From contig NZ_JANZKW010000004.1 in the NCBI RefSeq assembly GCF_027257935.1, positions 62,001-126,000 on the forward strand: a stretch of DNA of 64,000 nucleotides, given 5' to 3'. Positions 38,765-48,367 of the stretch are shown piece after piece (positions within the stretch are counted from its first letter, which is position 1; each line of letters starts with the position of its first letter). Both the position numbers and the translations under genes were made by a program. The DNA is from Chitinimonas sp. BJYL2. GTDB taxonomy: Bacteria; Pseudomonadota; Gammaproteobacteria; Burkholderiales; Chitinimonadaceae. The notes below the pieces were generated by a model. That model ran no database searches. It saw nothing but the letters and a program-made list of their open reading frames with translations, and was not told where the DNA came from.

Positions 38765-40240
38765 TTATTTGGGGTAGAAGTCCTTCAGCGGCTGCTTGAG
38801 GTGGATGAGCCAGAGCTGCGTATCCCGCTCTTCGCCCTGCCCCACCACGTAGCTGGCGCTCACGGCATTGCCCTTGGCATCGGCCAGCTTGCCGTCCTTG
38901 TCGACCACATACTCTTCGGGGTCATCTTCCTTGGCGGTGATGCTGCCCTTCAGGCCGAAATCGTTGTCGTTGATGATGGCGATCTCGGTCGAATCACCAA
39001 ACTTGCCCGCATCGCCCACAATGGCCAGACCTTCAGCCTTCTCGGCCGTCCAGCCCAGGTCGCGCAGATCGAAGAGCTTGGTCTTCTTGGCCATCTTCAG
39101 GCTGGCCGGTGCGCCAGCCGAGACCAGATTGCTGCTACCGGTCACACCACCACCGGCAGCCAGTTCGGCCAGCGCCTTGGCATCGCCGTATTCCAGCGGT
39201 TTGCCATTGGCGAGCTTCTTGTCGCTCAGCTCATCGGCGCCCTTGATGTCGATCAGGTACACCACATTGCGCATTTTCTTGTTCTTGTCCTTGCCTTGCT
39301 CGATGACGAGGAAGCGGGTTTCGTCGATGGCGACAATGTCACCCATCTTGGCGTCGCCGCTCTTCTTGTACTCGCTCACATCGTGCGGGTAGGCAAACAT
39401 CTGCGTCTTGCCGGTCTTGGGGTCCAGCGTGACCAAGCGGATGAACTGGGCTGTGCCCTTGGTTTCTTTCTTGATATCAAGCGTGGACTGGATCAGGCCC
39501 ACCACCAGCCCCTTGGGCGTGACGGCAATGCCTTCCATGCCGCGGTTCGGCTGACGCTCGCCGAGCACGTCGGGCAAGCCGGCGCCGGGCATGTACTGCT
39601 GCATGAACTCGCCGCTCTTGGCATCGACCTGGGCAATGAAGGGACCGTACTCGTCGCTGATCCACAGATTGCCCTGTGCGTCGAAATCAATGCCTTCGGG
39701 GTCCATGCCGAAGTCGTCGAACTTGAGGATCTTGAGCTCATCGCTGAGCGGCACTTCCTTGGACGAACCGGTGTTTTCAGGGCTGATCGGGCGACCGGAA
39801 ATCGGATTGCCGTTTTGCGTCAGCGGCATCGACTTCGTCAGCTTGGCAACCTCAGCCAGTTGTACGTTGATCAGGCCGATACGCGGTGCGAAATCCGGCG
39901 ACAGGAACACCTTGGCTGGCGAGGCTTTGTCACCCGACTTGAACTTGGGGGCATCGCCATTGGGACCGCGATCCGTCACCGCCCAGAAGTCGAGCGAACC
40001 ATCCTTCTGATAGCCCTTGAAACGTAGGCCCGAGCCATAAGCCGGGTGCAGGCCTTGCGGGAAGGCAGACTGGAACTTGCCTTTATAGGGCAGATATTCG
40101 CTGGCCGGCACGGCCACGCTGTAACGCTCGACCGTGGCGACGAGGGCGTGCTCGACAGGCTGGATCTCGAAGGGTTCGGCTGCGTGAGCCAAAGAGAATA
40201 AGCCGGCGGCAACAGCCGCTGCGATCAGGCGTACTTGCAT
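38765..40240 (-). CDS. Secreted phytase-like esterase/beta-propeller protein
   Basis: From the ATG at 40240 the product is 491 residues with a clear signal peptide (MQVRLIAAAVAAGLFSLAHA). The mature part matches the esterase-like phytase domain: GLRFKGYQKDGSLDFWAVTDRGPNG near its start, DPEGIDFDAQGNLWISDEYGPFIAQVD and NRGMEGIAVTPKGLVVGL in the middle, and DKAEGLAIVGD/INDNDFG near the end, typical of Ca-binding propeller blades. Substrate is not settled for this family; a phosphate ester or an extracellular phosphate-scavenging role is possible. Terminator present downstream; no neighbour gives further clues. Confidence 0.75.
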   Translation of the reverse strand: MQVRLIAAAVAAGLFSLAHAAEPFEIQPVEHALVATVERYSVAVPASEYLPYKGKFQSAFPQGLHPAYGSGLRFKGYQKDGSLDFWAVTDRGPNGDAPKFKSGDKASPAKVFLSPDFAPRIGLINVQLAEVAKLTKSMPLTQNGNPISGRPISPENTGSSKEVPLSDELKILKFDDFGMDPEGIDFDAQGNLWISDEYGPFIAQVDAKSGEFMQQYMPGAGLPDVLGERQPNRGMEGIAVTPKGLVVGLIQSTLDIKKETKGTAQFIRLVTLDPKTGKTQMFAYPHDVSEYKKSGDAKMGDIVAIDETRFLVIEQGKDKNKKMRNVVYLIDIKGADELSDKKLANGKPLEYGDAKALAELAAGGGVTGSSNLVSAGAPASLKMAKKTKLFDLRDLGWTAEKAEGLAIVGDAGKFGDSTEIAIINDNDFGLKGSITAKEDDPEEYVVDKDGKLADAKGNAVSASYVVGQGEERDTQLWLIHLKQPLKDFYPK

Positions 40241-40340
40241 GGTGGGAGTTCCTGGTAAGCGGGTTTTGAACCGCCCGGAAGGTACCGAATCCAGATGACG
40301 GTCTGACGACACCAGCGTGACAAGCAGATTGCAGCCACAA

Positions 40341-40371
40341 AACAAAAGGCCCGGTGCGCACACCGGGCCTT
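40341..40371 (-). terminator. Intrinsic terminator of kbl-tdh
   Basis: AAGGCCCGGTG pairs with CACCGGGCCTT across a 4-base loop (40346-40371); on the minus strand the stem is followed by TTGTTTTG. It lies 23 bases after the tdh stop. Confidence 0.85.
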
Positions 40372-40393
40372 GCTTGGCTTGCAGACAGCGTGG

Positions 40394-41431
40394 TCAGGCC
40401 GCGACTTCCGCCCAATCCAGTATCACCTTGCCCGACTGGCCCGAGAGCATGGTCTCGAAGCCCGTCACATACTCATCCACACCAAAGCGGTGGGTGATGA
40501 TGGGCGTGAGGTCCAGGCCGCTTTGCAGCATGGCGATCATCTTGTACCAGGTCTCGAACATCTCACGGCCGTAGATGCCCTTGATGATCAGGCCCTTGAA
40601 GATGACCATGTTCCAGTCGATGGCCATATCACCGGGCGGAATCCCCAGCAGCGCAATCTTGCCGCCGTGGTTCATGGTATCGAGCATGGTGCGGAACGCT
40701 GCCGGGTTGCCCGACATCTCCAGCCCCACGTCAAAGCCCTCGGTCATGCCCAGCTCGGCCATCACGGCCTTGAGGTCTTGCTTGGCCACATTGACGGCAC
40801 GCGTGGCGCCCATCTTCAGTGCCAGTTCCAGCCGGTAGTCGTTCACATCAGTGATCACCACATGGCGCGCACCCACATGGCGGCAGATGGCAGCAGCCAT
40901 GATGCCGATCGGGCCCGCGCCGGTAATCAGCACGTCCTCGCCGACCAGATCAAAGCTCAGCGCTGTATGCGTGGCGTTGCCGAACGGATCGAGAATCGCG
41001 GCGATGTCGTCGGGGATGTCGTCGGGAATCTTGAAGGCGTTGAACGCCGGGATCACCAGATACTCGGCAAACGCACCGTCGCGGTTCACGCCCACGCCGG
41101 TGGTATTACGGCACAGATGCACGCGGCCGGCGCGGCAGTTGCGGCAGTAACCGCAGGTGATGTGGCCTTCACCCGAGACACGGTCACCAATCTTGTAGCC
41201 ACGCACTTCCGAGCCCATGCCGACCACTTCGCCGACATATTCATGGCCCACATGCATGCCCACCGGGATCGTCTTCTGCGCCCAATCATCCCACTTCCAG
41301 ATATGGATATCGGTGCCGCAGATCGCGGTTTTACGAATCTTGATCAGCAGATCGTTGTGACCAACCTCGGGCTTCTTGACGCGTTGCAGGGTCAGGCCCG
41401 GTGCGGCTTCAGCTTTTACCAATGCTTTCAT
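40394..41431 (-). CDS. tdh: L-threonine 3-dehydrogenase
   Basis: Tdh oxidises L-threonine with NAD to 2-amino-3-ketobutyrate. The 345-residue medium-chain dehydrogenase has the catalytic zinc site around Cys38, Thr40 and His43 ([14 protein letters not shown]), the structural-zinc cysteines in [15 protein letters not shown], and the Rossmann motif [20 protein letters not shown]. It is the second gene of a kbl-tdh operon, so its product is passed directly to Kbl. Confidence 0.97.
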   Translation of the reverse strand: MKALVKAEAAPGLTLQRVKKPEVGHNDLLIKIRKTAICGTDIHIWKWDDWAQKTIPVGMHVGHEYVGEVVGMGSEVRGYKIGDRVSGEGHITCGYCRNCRAGRVHLCRNTTGVGVNRDGAFAEYLVIPAFNAFKIPDDIPDDIAAILDPFGNATHTALSFDLVGEDVLITGAGPIGIMAAAICRHVGARHVVITDVNDYRLELALKMGATRAVNVAKQDLKAVMAELGMTEGFDVGLEMSGNPAAFRTMLDTMNHGGKIALLGIPPGDMAIDWNMVIFKGLIIKGIYGREMFETWYKMIAMLQSGLDLTPIITHRFGVDEYVTGFETMLSGQSGKVILDWAEVAA

Positions 41432-41471
41432 GTTTTTCTGTCCTCTTCGACGCGGGTAAGTATCAGCCGCT

Positions 41472-42668
41472 TCAAATCACGCCCAGTTCCTTGCCCACCG
41501 CCGTAAACGCAGCCACGGCTTGCTCAACCTGCTCGGTGCTGTGCGCGGCACTCATCTGAGTACGGATACGCGCCTTGCCCTTGGGCACCACCGGGAAGCT
41601 GAAACCGATCACATAGACGCCGTGGTCAAGCAGCTTGGCCGCCATCTCGCCGGCCAGGCGCGCGTCGCCCAGCATGACCGGGATGATGGGATGTACGCCC
41701 GGCAGCAGCGTGAAACCGGCGGCCGCCATCTTGCTGCGGAACAGCTCGGCATTGGTCTTGAGCCGTGCACGCAAGGCCGCGCCATCGCTTTGCAAAATAC
41801 GGAACACTTCAAGGCTGGCAGCCGTAATGGCCGGGGCCAGCGAATTGGAGAACAGATACGGACGCGAGCGCTGACGCAGCAGGTCGATGATGGGCTTGCG
41901 GCCAGCTACATAGCCACCCGATGCGCCGCCGAGCGCCTTGCCCAGTGTGCCGGTGTAGATATCGACGCGCTCGCTGACGCCACAGTGCTCGGGCGTGCCA
42001 CGGCCATTGGGGCCGATGAAGCCGACGGCGTGGGAGTCATCGACCATCACGATGGCCTGGTATTTATCGGCCAGGTCACAAATCGATTTGAGATCGGCAA
42101 TGAAGCCATCCATCGAGAACACGCCATCGGTAACGATCAGCTTGAAGCGCCCGCCCGCGGCATCGGCCGCCTGCAGCTGGGCTTCCAGATCGGCCATATC
42201 GTTGTTTTTGTAGCGATAGCGCTGCGCCTTGCACAGGCGCACGCCGTCGATGATGGACGCGTGGTTCAGCTCGTCCGAGATCACCGCATCAGCGTCGGAC
42301 AACAGCGTTTCGAACACGCCGCCGTTGGCATCGAAGCAACTCGAATAGAGGATGGTGTCGTCGGTACCCAGAAAGCCCGAGATCGCGGCTTCCAGATCCT
42401 TGTGTACCGATTGCGTGCCGCAGATGAAGCGCACGCTGGCCACGCCGTAGCCGTAATCGTCCACGCCTTTCTTGGCGGCGGCGATCAGGCGTGCATCGTC
42501 GGCAAGACCCAGATAGTTGTTGGCGCAGAAGTTGAGCACCGGCTTGCCATCGGCCAGGCGGATATCGGCACGCTGGTGGCTGGCAATGACACGCTCGGGC
42601 TTGAAAAAGCCGGCTTCGCGGATGGCAGCCAGCTCGCTGTCGAGGTGGCGCAGAAAGTCCTGATTCAC
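41472..42668 (-). CDS. kbl: 2-amino-3-ketobutyrate coenzyme A ligase
   Basis: Kbl splits 2-amino-3-ketobutyrate with CoA into glycine and acetyl-CoA, completing threonine breakdown with Tdh. The 398-residue PLP enzyme has [20 protein letters not shown] with the PLP-contact Asp and His, and [19 protein letters not shown] with the PLP lysine. The start is a GTG at 42668 with an AGGAGA site; the frame is open for 37 more codons without family similarity. tdh follows after 40 bases. Confidence 0.96.
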   Translation of the reverse strand: MNQDFLRHLDSELAAIREAGFFKPERVIASHQRADIRLADGKPVLNFCANNYLGLADDARLIAAAKKGVDDYGYGVASVRFICGTQSVHKDLEAAISGFLGTDDTILYSSCFDANGGVFETLLSDADAVISDELNHASIIDGVRLCKAQRYRYKNNDMADLEAQLQAADAAGGRFKLIVTDGVFSMDGFIADLKSICDLADKYQAIVMVDDSHAVGFIGPNGRGTPEHCGVSERVDIYTGTLGKALGGASGGYVAGRKPIIDLLRQRSRPYLFSNSLAPAITAASLEVFRILQSDGAALRARLKTNAELFRSKMAAAGFTLLPGVHPIIPVMLGDARLAGEMAAKLLDHGVYVIGFSFPVVPKGKARIRTQMSAAHSTEQVEQAVAAFTAVGKELGVI

Positions 42669-42850
42669 ACTGTTCTCCTGTGCGGGCAATACGCTTGTGA
42701 CGCAAGCCGGTCGGTGCGCGCCGCACCGGTTGGTACGGGCAGCAGCCGCGATTCTAGCACTGCGCCGCACCACGGCCATGCGTAGGCAAACCCGTATCAG
42801 CCTGCTAATCTGCCCCCGCCTGCCCGTGCAGGCACGCCAGGAGCCACTGC

Positions 42851-43255
42851 ATGTCTCGTCTTGCTGCTTTGTTTCTTAGCATTGTCGCGCTGGCCTTGCC
42901 GGCCAATGCGGCCCCGAATGCCAGTGCGCATTCATCGCAACTGTCTGCCGCCGGCACCGCCAGCGTGGTCGGCGGCTCGGCCCTGATCCTCAGCGAGGGC
43001 GCCGCACTGGTCGTGGAATCGGTTGAAACCGTGGCTGACGGGGTCATCTGGGTACTCCGGGGTGCAGCAAAGGGGGCCAGCGTTACCGTCAAATACAGCG
43101 GCAAGGCCGCCGGCGCTGTATCCGTGGCAACAGGCCAGGTCATCACGGTCAGTACCGAGGCCAGCGGCCATTTGCTTACGTCAGCCGGTAAAGCCTTGGC
43201 GTTCATCCCTAACGAGGTGGGTCAATCGCTGTTGCATCAGTCCAAGGCCGAATGA
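42851..43255 (+). CDS. Small exported protein of unknown function, coupled to the DUF2145 gene
   Basis: A 134-residue product with a clear signal peptide ([20 protein letters not shown], cleaved near residue 20). The mature part is small, Ala/Gly/Ser/Val-rich and lacks cysteines; it contains [22 protein letters not shown] and a run with repeated GAA/GKAAGA, so a short beta or membrane-associated fold is possible. I do not recognise a family. An AGGAG site precedes the ATG. Its stop overlaps the start of the next gene by four bases, so the two are co-translated and probably function together. Both are exported. Confidence 0.65.
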   Translation: MSRLAALFLSIVALALPANAAPNASAHSSQLSAAGTASVVGGSALILSEGAALVVESVETVADGVIWVLRGAAKGASVTVKYSGKAAGAVSVATGQVITVSTEASGHLLTSAGKALAFIPNEVGQSLLHQSKAE

Positions 43256-44049
43256 AGCGCAGTCTCGCTCTCTCTGGGCTGTTATTGACGCTAGCCCTGC
43301 CCGCGCAGGCGGGCAAAGGCTGCGATGAGCGGCCGGTAGGCCCGGATGAGCTGGCGCAGGCCCTCAATCTGGCCCTCATGGTGCGCAATCAGCTTGATCG
43401 CAGCACCGAACAGGTGGTGATCATCGCCCGGATTGGTCGGGACATGAGCCAGTATGGGCTGCGTTACTCGCATGCGGGTTTTGCCTGGCGGGACCACCCG
43501 AAAGGACGCTGGTTCCTGGTTCATGAACTCAATGAGTGCAATGGCGATCGTTCTTCGCTCTACCATGAGGGCCTGGGCAATCTGTTCATCGACATTCATG
43601 CGCCCGAGGCCTTGGTACTGACACTGCCCACCAGCTTGCAAGCCCGCTTGCTGCCTTGGCTGCAGCAACCCCACACGCTGCATCAGGCGCACTACAACGT
43701 GGTGGCCTACCCGTTCTCCACGCGCTACCAGAACTCCAACCAGTGGCTGCTCGAATCGCTTGCCGCCGCCATGGCCCCCGAGGGTACGGTGCGCGACCGG
43801 GCAAGCGCCCAGCGCTGGCTGCAAGGCGCCGGCTACCGGCCCAGTACCCTGCGGCTCAATACTTTCAAGCGGCTGGGTGGCCGCTTGTTCAGCGAGAATG
43901 TCGAGTTCAACGACCATCCCCCTGCTCGTCGCTTTGCCGGCAAGATCGATGTCGTCACGGTGGAATCCATCGAGGCCTTTCTGCGCCAGCAGCGGCAGCT
44001 TGTCGGGCGCCAGGTGATGGCGCTGCCTTCAACCCCAAAAAACCAATAA
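43252..44049 (+). CDS. DUF2145 family exported protein
   Basis: The 265-residue protein has a signal peptide ([20 protein letters not shown]) and matches by eye the DUF2145 family: VVIIARIGRDMSQYGLRYSHAGFAWRDH and WFLVHELNECNGDRSSLYHEGLGNLF, then HYNVVAYPFSTRYQNSNQWLLE and NVEFNDHPPARR. The conserved His/Cys/Asn pattern (YSHAGF, LNEC, NSNQW) resembles NlpC/P60-like or permuted papain-fold proteins, so a hydrolase role is possible but unproven. It is translationally coupled to the small exported protein upstream and followed after 13 bases by the MFS-acyltransferase gene. Confidence 0.75.
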   Translation: MKRSLALSGLLLTLALPAQAGKGCDERPVGPDELAQALNLALMVRNQLDRSTEQVVIIARIGRDMSQYGLRYSHAGFAWRDHPKGRWFLVHELNECNGDRSSLYHEGLGNLFIDIHAPEALVLTLPTSLQARLLPWLQQPHTLHQAHYNVVAYPFSTRYQNSNQWLLESLAAAMAPEGTVRDRASAQRWLQGAGYRPSTLRLNTFKRLGGRLFSENVEFNDHPPARRFAGKIDVVTVESIEAFLRQQRQLVGRQVMALPSTPKNQ

Positions 44050-44062
44050 CACCGGAGGACGC

Positions 44063-45943
44063 ATGTCCGACCACAACCAGTTCGCTCTCTTCAAGACCCG
44101 CCGATTCCTGCCGCTGTTCGTCACCCAGTTCCTCGGTGCGTTCAACGACAATCTGTTCAAGAACGCCATGCTAGTGATGGTGACCTTTTTTGGACTGGGT
44201 TTTGCCGGGCTCGACTCCGCCACGCTGGTCAATGCCGCAGCCGGCATCTTCATCCTGCCGTTCTTCCTGTTCTCGGCCACTGCCGGGCAGCTGGCCGAGA
44301 AGTTCGACAAAGCCAGCCTCGCGCGCTTCATCAAGCTGATGGAGATCGCCATCATGGTGGTAGCCGGGATCGGCTTCTACACCCGCAGCGCGGCTGTGCT
44401 GATGGTGTGTCTGTTCATGATGGGTGTGCACTCCGCGCTGTTCGGGCCACTCAAATATTCGATCCTGCCGCAGTACCTGAATGATCGCGAGCTGCTCGGC
44501 GGCAATGGCCTGATCGAAATGGGCACCTTCGTCGCGATCCTGCTAGGCCAGATCGGTGGCACGCTGATCGTGGAACACAATCCGGATAACGCGCTGGTCA
44601 TCGCCGGTGCCTGCGTGCTCGTGGCCGTGCTGGGTTTTCTGACCAGCCGCGCCATGCCGGCTGCGCCGCCGCAGGCCAAAGACCTCAAGATCAACTGGAA
44701 TATCTTTACGGAAACCTGGCGGATCATCGGCCTGAGCCGGCGTAATCCCACCGTATTCCATTCGCTGATGGGTATCTCCTGGTTCTGGTTCTTCGGTGCC
44801 GTGTACCTCACGCAGCTACCGAGCTTCGCCAAGGACGTACTCGGCGGCAATGCCGAGGTCTACACCTTGCTGGTGGCGCTGTTCTCTGTGGGTGTCGGTC
44901 TGGGTTCGGCGCTCTGCGAGGCCCTCTCGGGCCGCAAGGTCGAAATCGGCCTGGTGCCGTTCGGCTCGATCGGCATGTGCGTGTTCGGTATCGATCTGTA
45001 CTTTGCCCATCCGGTCGTGCCGGGTCACGATATCGGTGCGCTCGCGTTCCTGGCCGATCCGACACACTGGCGACTGATTGCCGATATCGCCCTGCTGGGT
45101 GTGTTCGGCGGCTTCTTCATCGTGCCGCTTTATGCGCTGATCCAGATCAAGAGCGAACCTGAGTACCGCTCGCGCATCATTGCCGCCAACAATATCCTCA
45201 ATTCCTGCTTCATGGTCGTCTCAGCCGGCGTCAGCATTGCCCTGCTGCAGGCGGGCGTGAACATTCCGCAGCTGCTGCTGATCGTGGCGCTGATGAACAT
45301 ACCGGTTGCGCTCTACGTCTACGGCCTGCAACCCGAATTCCTGATGCGCTTTCTGGTGTGGATTGCCACGCACACCATGTACCGCGTCAAACACGAAGGT
45401 CTGGACAACATCCCGGATGAGGGTCCGGCCATCCTGGTCTGCAACCATGTGAGCTTCATGGATGCGCTGATCATCGGCGGGGCAGTACGCCGGCCGGTGC
45501 GTTTCGTGATGGACCATCGCATCTTCAAGATTCCGGTGCTCAACTTCATCTTCCGCACTGCCGGTGCCGTACCGATTGCCTCGGCCAAGGAAGACCCGGC
45601 AATGAAGGAGCGTGCCTTCATGAAGGTGCAGGAATACCTGTCGCAGGGCGAGGTCGTGTGCATCTTCCCCGAGGGCAAGATCACCTACGACGGCGCCATC
45701 AACCCGTTCAAACCGGGTGTGATCGAACTGGCCCAGCGCAGTGGCGCGCCTGTGGTGCCCATGGCGCTGCGGGGTCTGTGGGGCAGTTTCTTCAGCCGCA
45801 AGGATGGCAGCGCCATGGTGAAAATGCCGCGCCGGTTCTGGTCGCGGATCGAACTGGCAGCCAGCGCGCCGGTCGCGGCAGCCGAGGCCGATCTGCCAGA
45901 CTTGCAGGCACGGGTCACGCAATTGCGGGGAAACCATCCCTGA
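44063..45943 (+). CDS. MFS transporter fused to 1-acylglycerol-3-phosphate acyltransferase (LplT-PlsC type)
   Basis: The 626-residue protein has an N-terminal MFS domain of about 12 helices (residues about 1-425; FLGAFNDNLFKNAMLVMVTF at its start is the LplT-like motif) and a C-terminal PlsC acyltransferase domain with NHVSFMD near residue 462 (the HX4D catalytic motif), then FPEGKITYDG and VVPMALRGLWGS. By family it should flip lysophospholipid to the inner leaflet and reacylate it. Unlike E. coli Aas it has no acyl-ACP synthetase domain. A GGAGG site precedes the ATG. Confidence 0.88.
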   Translation: MSDHNQFALFKTRRFLPLFVTQFLGAFNDNLFKNAMLVMVTFFGLGFAGLDSATLVNAAAGIFILPFFLFSATAGQLAEKFDKASLARFIKLMEIAIMVVAGIGFYTRSAAVLMVCLFMMGVHSALFGPLKYSILPQYLNDRELLGGNGLIEMGTFVAILLGQIGGTLIVEHNPDNALVIAGACVLVAVLGFLTSRAMPAAPPQAKDLKINWNIFTETWRIIGLSRRNPTVFHSLMGISWFWFFGAVYLTQLPSFAKDVLGGNAEVYTLLVALFSVGVGLGSALCEALSGRKVEIGLVPFGSIGMCVFGIDLYFAHPVVPGHDIGALAFLADPTHWRLIADIALLGVFGGFFIVPLYALIQIKSEPEYRSRIIAANNILNSCFMVVSAGVSIALLQAGVNIPQLLLIVALMNIPVALYVYGLQPEFLMRFLVWIATHTMYRVKHEGLDNIPDEGPAILVCNHVSFMDALIIGGAVRRPVRFVMDHRIFKIPVLNFIFRTAGAVPIASAKEDPAMKERAFMKVQEYLSQGEVVCIFPEGKITYDGAINPFKPGVIELAQRSGAPVVPMALRGLWGSFFSRKDGSAMVKMPRRFWSRIELAASAPVAAAEADLPDLQARVTQLRGNHP

Positions 45944-46072
45944 GCCCAGCGCAACACGGCGTTGTATGGATGTACACGGCATGGCAGGCAGATTTCGAGC
46001 ACTTGCTCAAATCTGCTAGGCTATCGAGAATCATTCGAATCATGCCGCCCCAAAACGACGACGGAGACCGCC

Positions 46073-47020
46073 ATGCGCATTGGTATCGTGACCGACTCAA
46101 GCTGCGATTTGCCCCGTAGCTTCCTCGATCAGCACAAGATCGTGATCATGCCGATCACGATCCACGGCCCCAAAGGCGACTTTATCGATACGCGCGATCC
46201 CGTCGCCACACTGGATTTCTACCGCGATGTGATCTCGCATGGCGAAGGCGGACTCTCTTCCAGCCCCTTCGATTCCGATCAGATCCGCACCCTGTTCCTG
46301 GATCGGCTGGTGCTGGAATTCGATTACGTGTTCTGCATCACGCTGATGAAGAGCCGCAGCCTGATTTTCGAGAATGCCACCCACGCATCGCTGCGCATCC
46401 TCAACGATTACCGCCCCATCCGCGAGTCGGCAGGCATCAAGGCGCCGTTCTCCTTGCGCGTGTTCGATAGCGGCAGCCTCTTTACCGGCCAGGGCCTGAT
46501 TGTTTCCGAAGTGGCGCGGCTGGCCGCGGCAGACGCCTCCTCGCTGGACATCATCCGGCACATTGAGCGCCTTGCCCAACATACCCAAGCCTTCATGGTG
46601 CCCGCCGGCCTCGGGCAACTGCGCAATCAGGCGCGCGCACGCGGGGACAAAAGCGTGGGCTTTCTCACTTACGCGATCGGTAGCGCGCTCGACATCAAAC
46701 CCATCGTCCGCGCCTACCGCGGCGATACCGGCCCGGTCGGCAAGGTGCGCGGCTTCGAGCATGGCTGCGACAAGCTGTTCGATGCGGCCATCAGCCAGAT
46801 CAAGGCTGGCAGCCTGATCGCCCCGACCATCTGTATCAGTTATGGCGGCGATCTCAGCGTGGTGGAAGCCATGCCCGGTTACGTACGCCTGCTCGCCGAA
46901 GCCCGTCCACGCAAGATAGAGGTGCTACTGTGCGAGATGGGGACACCCGCGGGCGTCAACGTGGGTATCGGTGCGATGTCGCTGGCGATTGCCTCGGAAA
47001 CCGAGGTCAAACTCGACTAA
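46073..47020 (+). CDS. DegV family fatty-acid-binding protein
   Basis: DegV proteins bind fatty acids; some (FakB) present them to a fatty acid kinase. The 315-residue product (ATG 46073 after a GGAGA site) has IGIVTDSSCDLP at the start, then VFDSGSLFTGQGLIVSEVARL and the IKPIVRAYRGDTGPVGKVRG core. It is longer than typical FakB (about 280). No FakA kinase is in this window. It shares its terminator with convergent metZ. The upstream PlsC-containing gene suggests a link to lipid recycling, an inference from position. Confidence 0.85.
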   Translation: MRIGIVTDSSCDLPRSFLDQHKIVIMPITIHGPKGDFIDTRDPVATLDFYRDVISHGEGGLSSSPFDSDQIRTLFLDRLVLEFDYVFCITLMKSRSLIFENATHASLRILNDYRPIRESAGIKAPFSLRVFDSGSLFTGQGLIVSEVARLAAADASSLDIIRHIERLAQHTQAFMVPAGLGQLRNQARARGDKSVGFLTYAIGSALDIKPIVRAYRGDTGPVGKVRGFEHGCDKLFDAAISQIKAGSLIAPTICISYGGDLSVVEAMPGYVRLLAEARPRKIEVLLCEMGTPAGVNVGIGAMSLAIASETEVKLD

Positions 47021-47040
47021 GCCGCCTGGCTACGACTGCA

Positions 47041-47076
47041 ACAAAAAAAAACGGCCACCGCGAGGTGGCCGTTCTG
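47041..47076. terminator. Bidirectional terminator between the degV gene and metZ
   Basis: ACGGCCACC pairs with GGTGGCCGT across GCGA (47051-47072). The plus strand has TCTGTTTG after it and the minus strand a run of T (from AAAAAAAA upstream on the plus strand), so it best serves metZ. Confidence 0.75.
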
Positions 47077-47091
47077 TTTGGCAGTGATGTC

Positions 47092-48264
47092 TTACAGACC
47101 CAGCTGCAAATCCCGCTTGAGGTCATCGATATGCTCGATACCGACTGAAATGCGCACCAAGCCCTCGCGTATGCCGGCTGTCGCTTTGGCTTCCGGTGTC
47201 AGGCGGCCATGCGTGGTGGTGTAAGGGTGCGTGATCGTCGTCTTCACATCGCCCAGATTGGCCGTACGGCTCATCAGGCGCACGCTGTCGATCAGCTTCC
47301 ACGCCGCCGGCTGGCCGCCATGCAGTTCGAACGACACCACGCCACCACCACCCGATTGCTGACGCTTGGCCAGTTCATGCTGCGGGTGCGAGGGTAAGCC
47401 AGGGTAGTACACCTTGGCCACGGCCGGCTGCTGCTCCAGCCACTGCGCCAAGGCCAGTGCGTTATCGCAATGCGCCTTCATGCGGATGCCCAGCGTTTCC
47501 AAGCCCTTGAGCAGCACCCAGGCATTGAAGGCGCTCAGCGTAGGACCCGCGGTACGCAGGAACTGGTAGACCGGTTCCACCAGCGCCTTGCTGCCCACCA
47601 CGGCACCACCCAGCACTCTGCCTTGGCCGTCGATGTACTTGGTCGCCGAATGAATGACCAGATCGGCCCCCAGCTTGAGCGGTTGCTGCAAGGCCGGGGA
47701 GCAGAAGCAGTTATCCACCACCATGATCGCGCCGTGCCGTTTGGCCACTGCGGAAATGGCGGCAATATCGGCGATCTCGGTCAGCGGGTTCGACGGCGTT
47801 TCCAGGTAGAACAGCTTGGTCTCGGGCTTGACTGCATCAGCCCAGGCTGCTGGATTGGTCGCATCCACATAGCTGGCCGTCACACCAAAGCGCGACAGCC
47901 AGTTATTGAACAGCTGCATGGTCGCGCCAAACATGCCTTGCGACGCCAGAATATGGTCGCCGGCCTTCAGATGGCCCATGCACAGCGCCAGAATCGCCGA
48001 CATGCCACTGGCGGTGGCCACCGCCGCCTCGGCGCCTTCCAGCGCAGCCAGGCGTTCCTGGAACAAACTCACCGTGGGGTTGGTAAAACGCGAATAGATG
48101 AAACCCGGCTCCACACCGGTAAACCGTGCTGCGGCCTGTGCGGCGTTGTCGGCCACAAAGCTGGAGCTCAGGTACAGCGCCTCGCTATGCTCGCCGAACT
48201 GGCTGCGTTCCTGGCCGGCGCGCACGGCCAGCGTGTCCAGGTGGTACTCGAATTCCTCGCTCAT
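47092..48264 (-). CDS. metZ: O-succinylhomoserine sulfhydrylase
   Basis: MetZ makes homocysteine directly from O-succinylhomoserine and sulfide. The 390-residue Cys/Met-metabolism PLP enzyme has YSRFTNPTVSLFQERLAALEG, SGMSAILALCMGHL and the PLP-lysine site HSATKYIDGQGRVLGG. The start region (LDTLAVRAGQERSQFGEHSEAL) is that of MetZ rather than cystathionine gamma-synthase, though the two are close. It shares the upstream strand with a LysE-family gene 103 bases away; no riboswitch could be discerned in that gap. Confidence 0.88.
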   Translation of the reverse strand: MSEEFEYHLDTLAVRAGQERSQFGEHSEALYLSSSFVADNAAQAAARFTGVEPGFIYSRFTNPTVSLFQERLAALEGAEAAVATASGMSAILALCMGHLKAGDHILASQGMFGATMQLFNNWLSRFGVTASYVDATNPAAWADAVKPETKLFYLETPSNPLTEIADIAAISAVAKRHGAIMVVDNCFCSPALQQPLKLGADLVIHSATKYIDGQGRVLGGAVVGSKALVEPVYQFLRTAGPTLSAFNAWVLLKGLETLGIRMKAHCDNALALAQWLEQQPAVAKVYYPGLPSHPQHELAKRQQSGGGGVVSFELHGGQPAAWKLIDSVRLMSRTANLGDVKTTITHPYTTTHGRLTPEAKATAGIREGLVRISVGIEHIDDLKRDLQLGL

Positions 48265-48367
48265 GTTCCGCTCCCTGCTGCTTCTGGTTCTGGATGGATT
48301 GATCTGGATTTAACGGCGCACCGCGCACTGCGGACAGGCACGGCGGCCACGGTTTGGGCTGGCGCTG

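Noticed and set aside
38732-40027. Plus-strand open frame of 431 codons antisense to the phytase-like gene
   Set aside because: The minus frame has a signal peptide, family motifs and a terminator; the plus frame is an effect of high GC.
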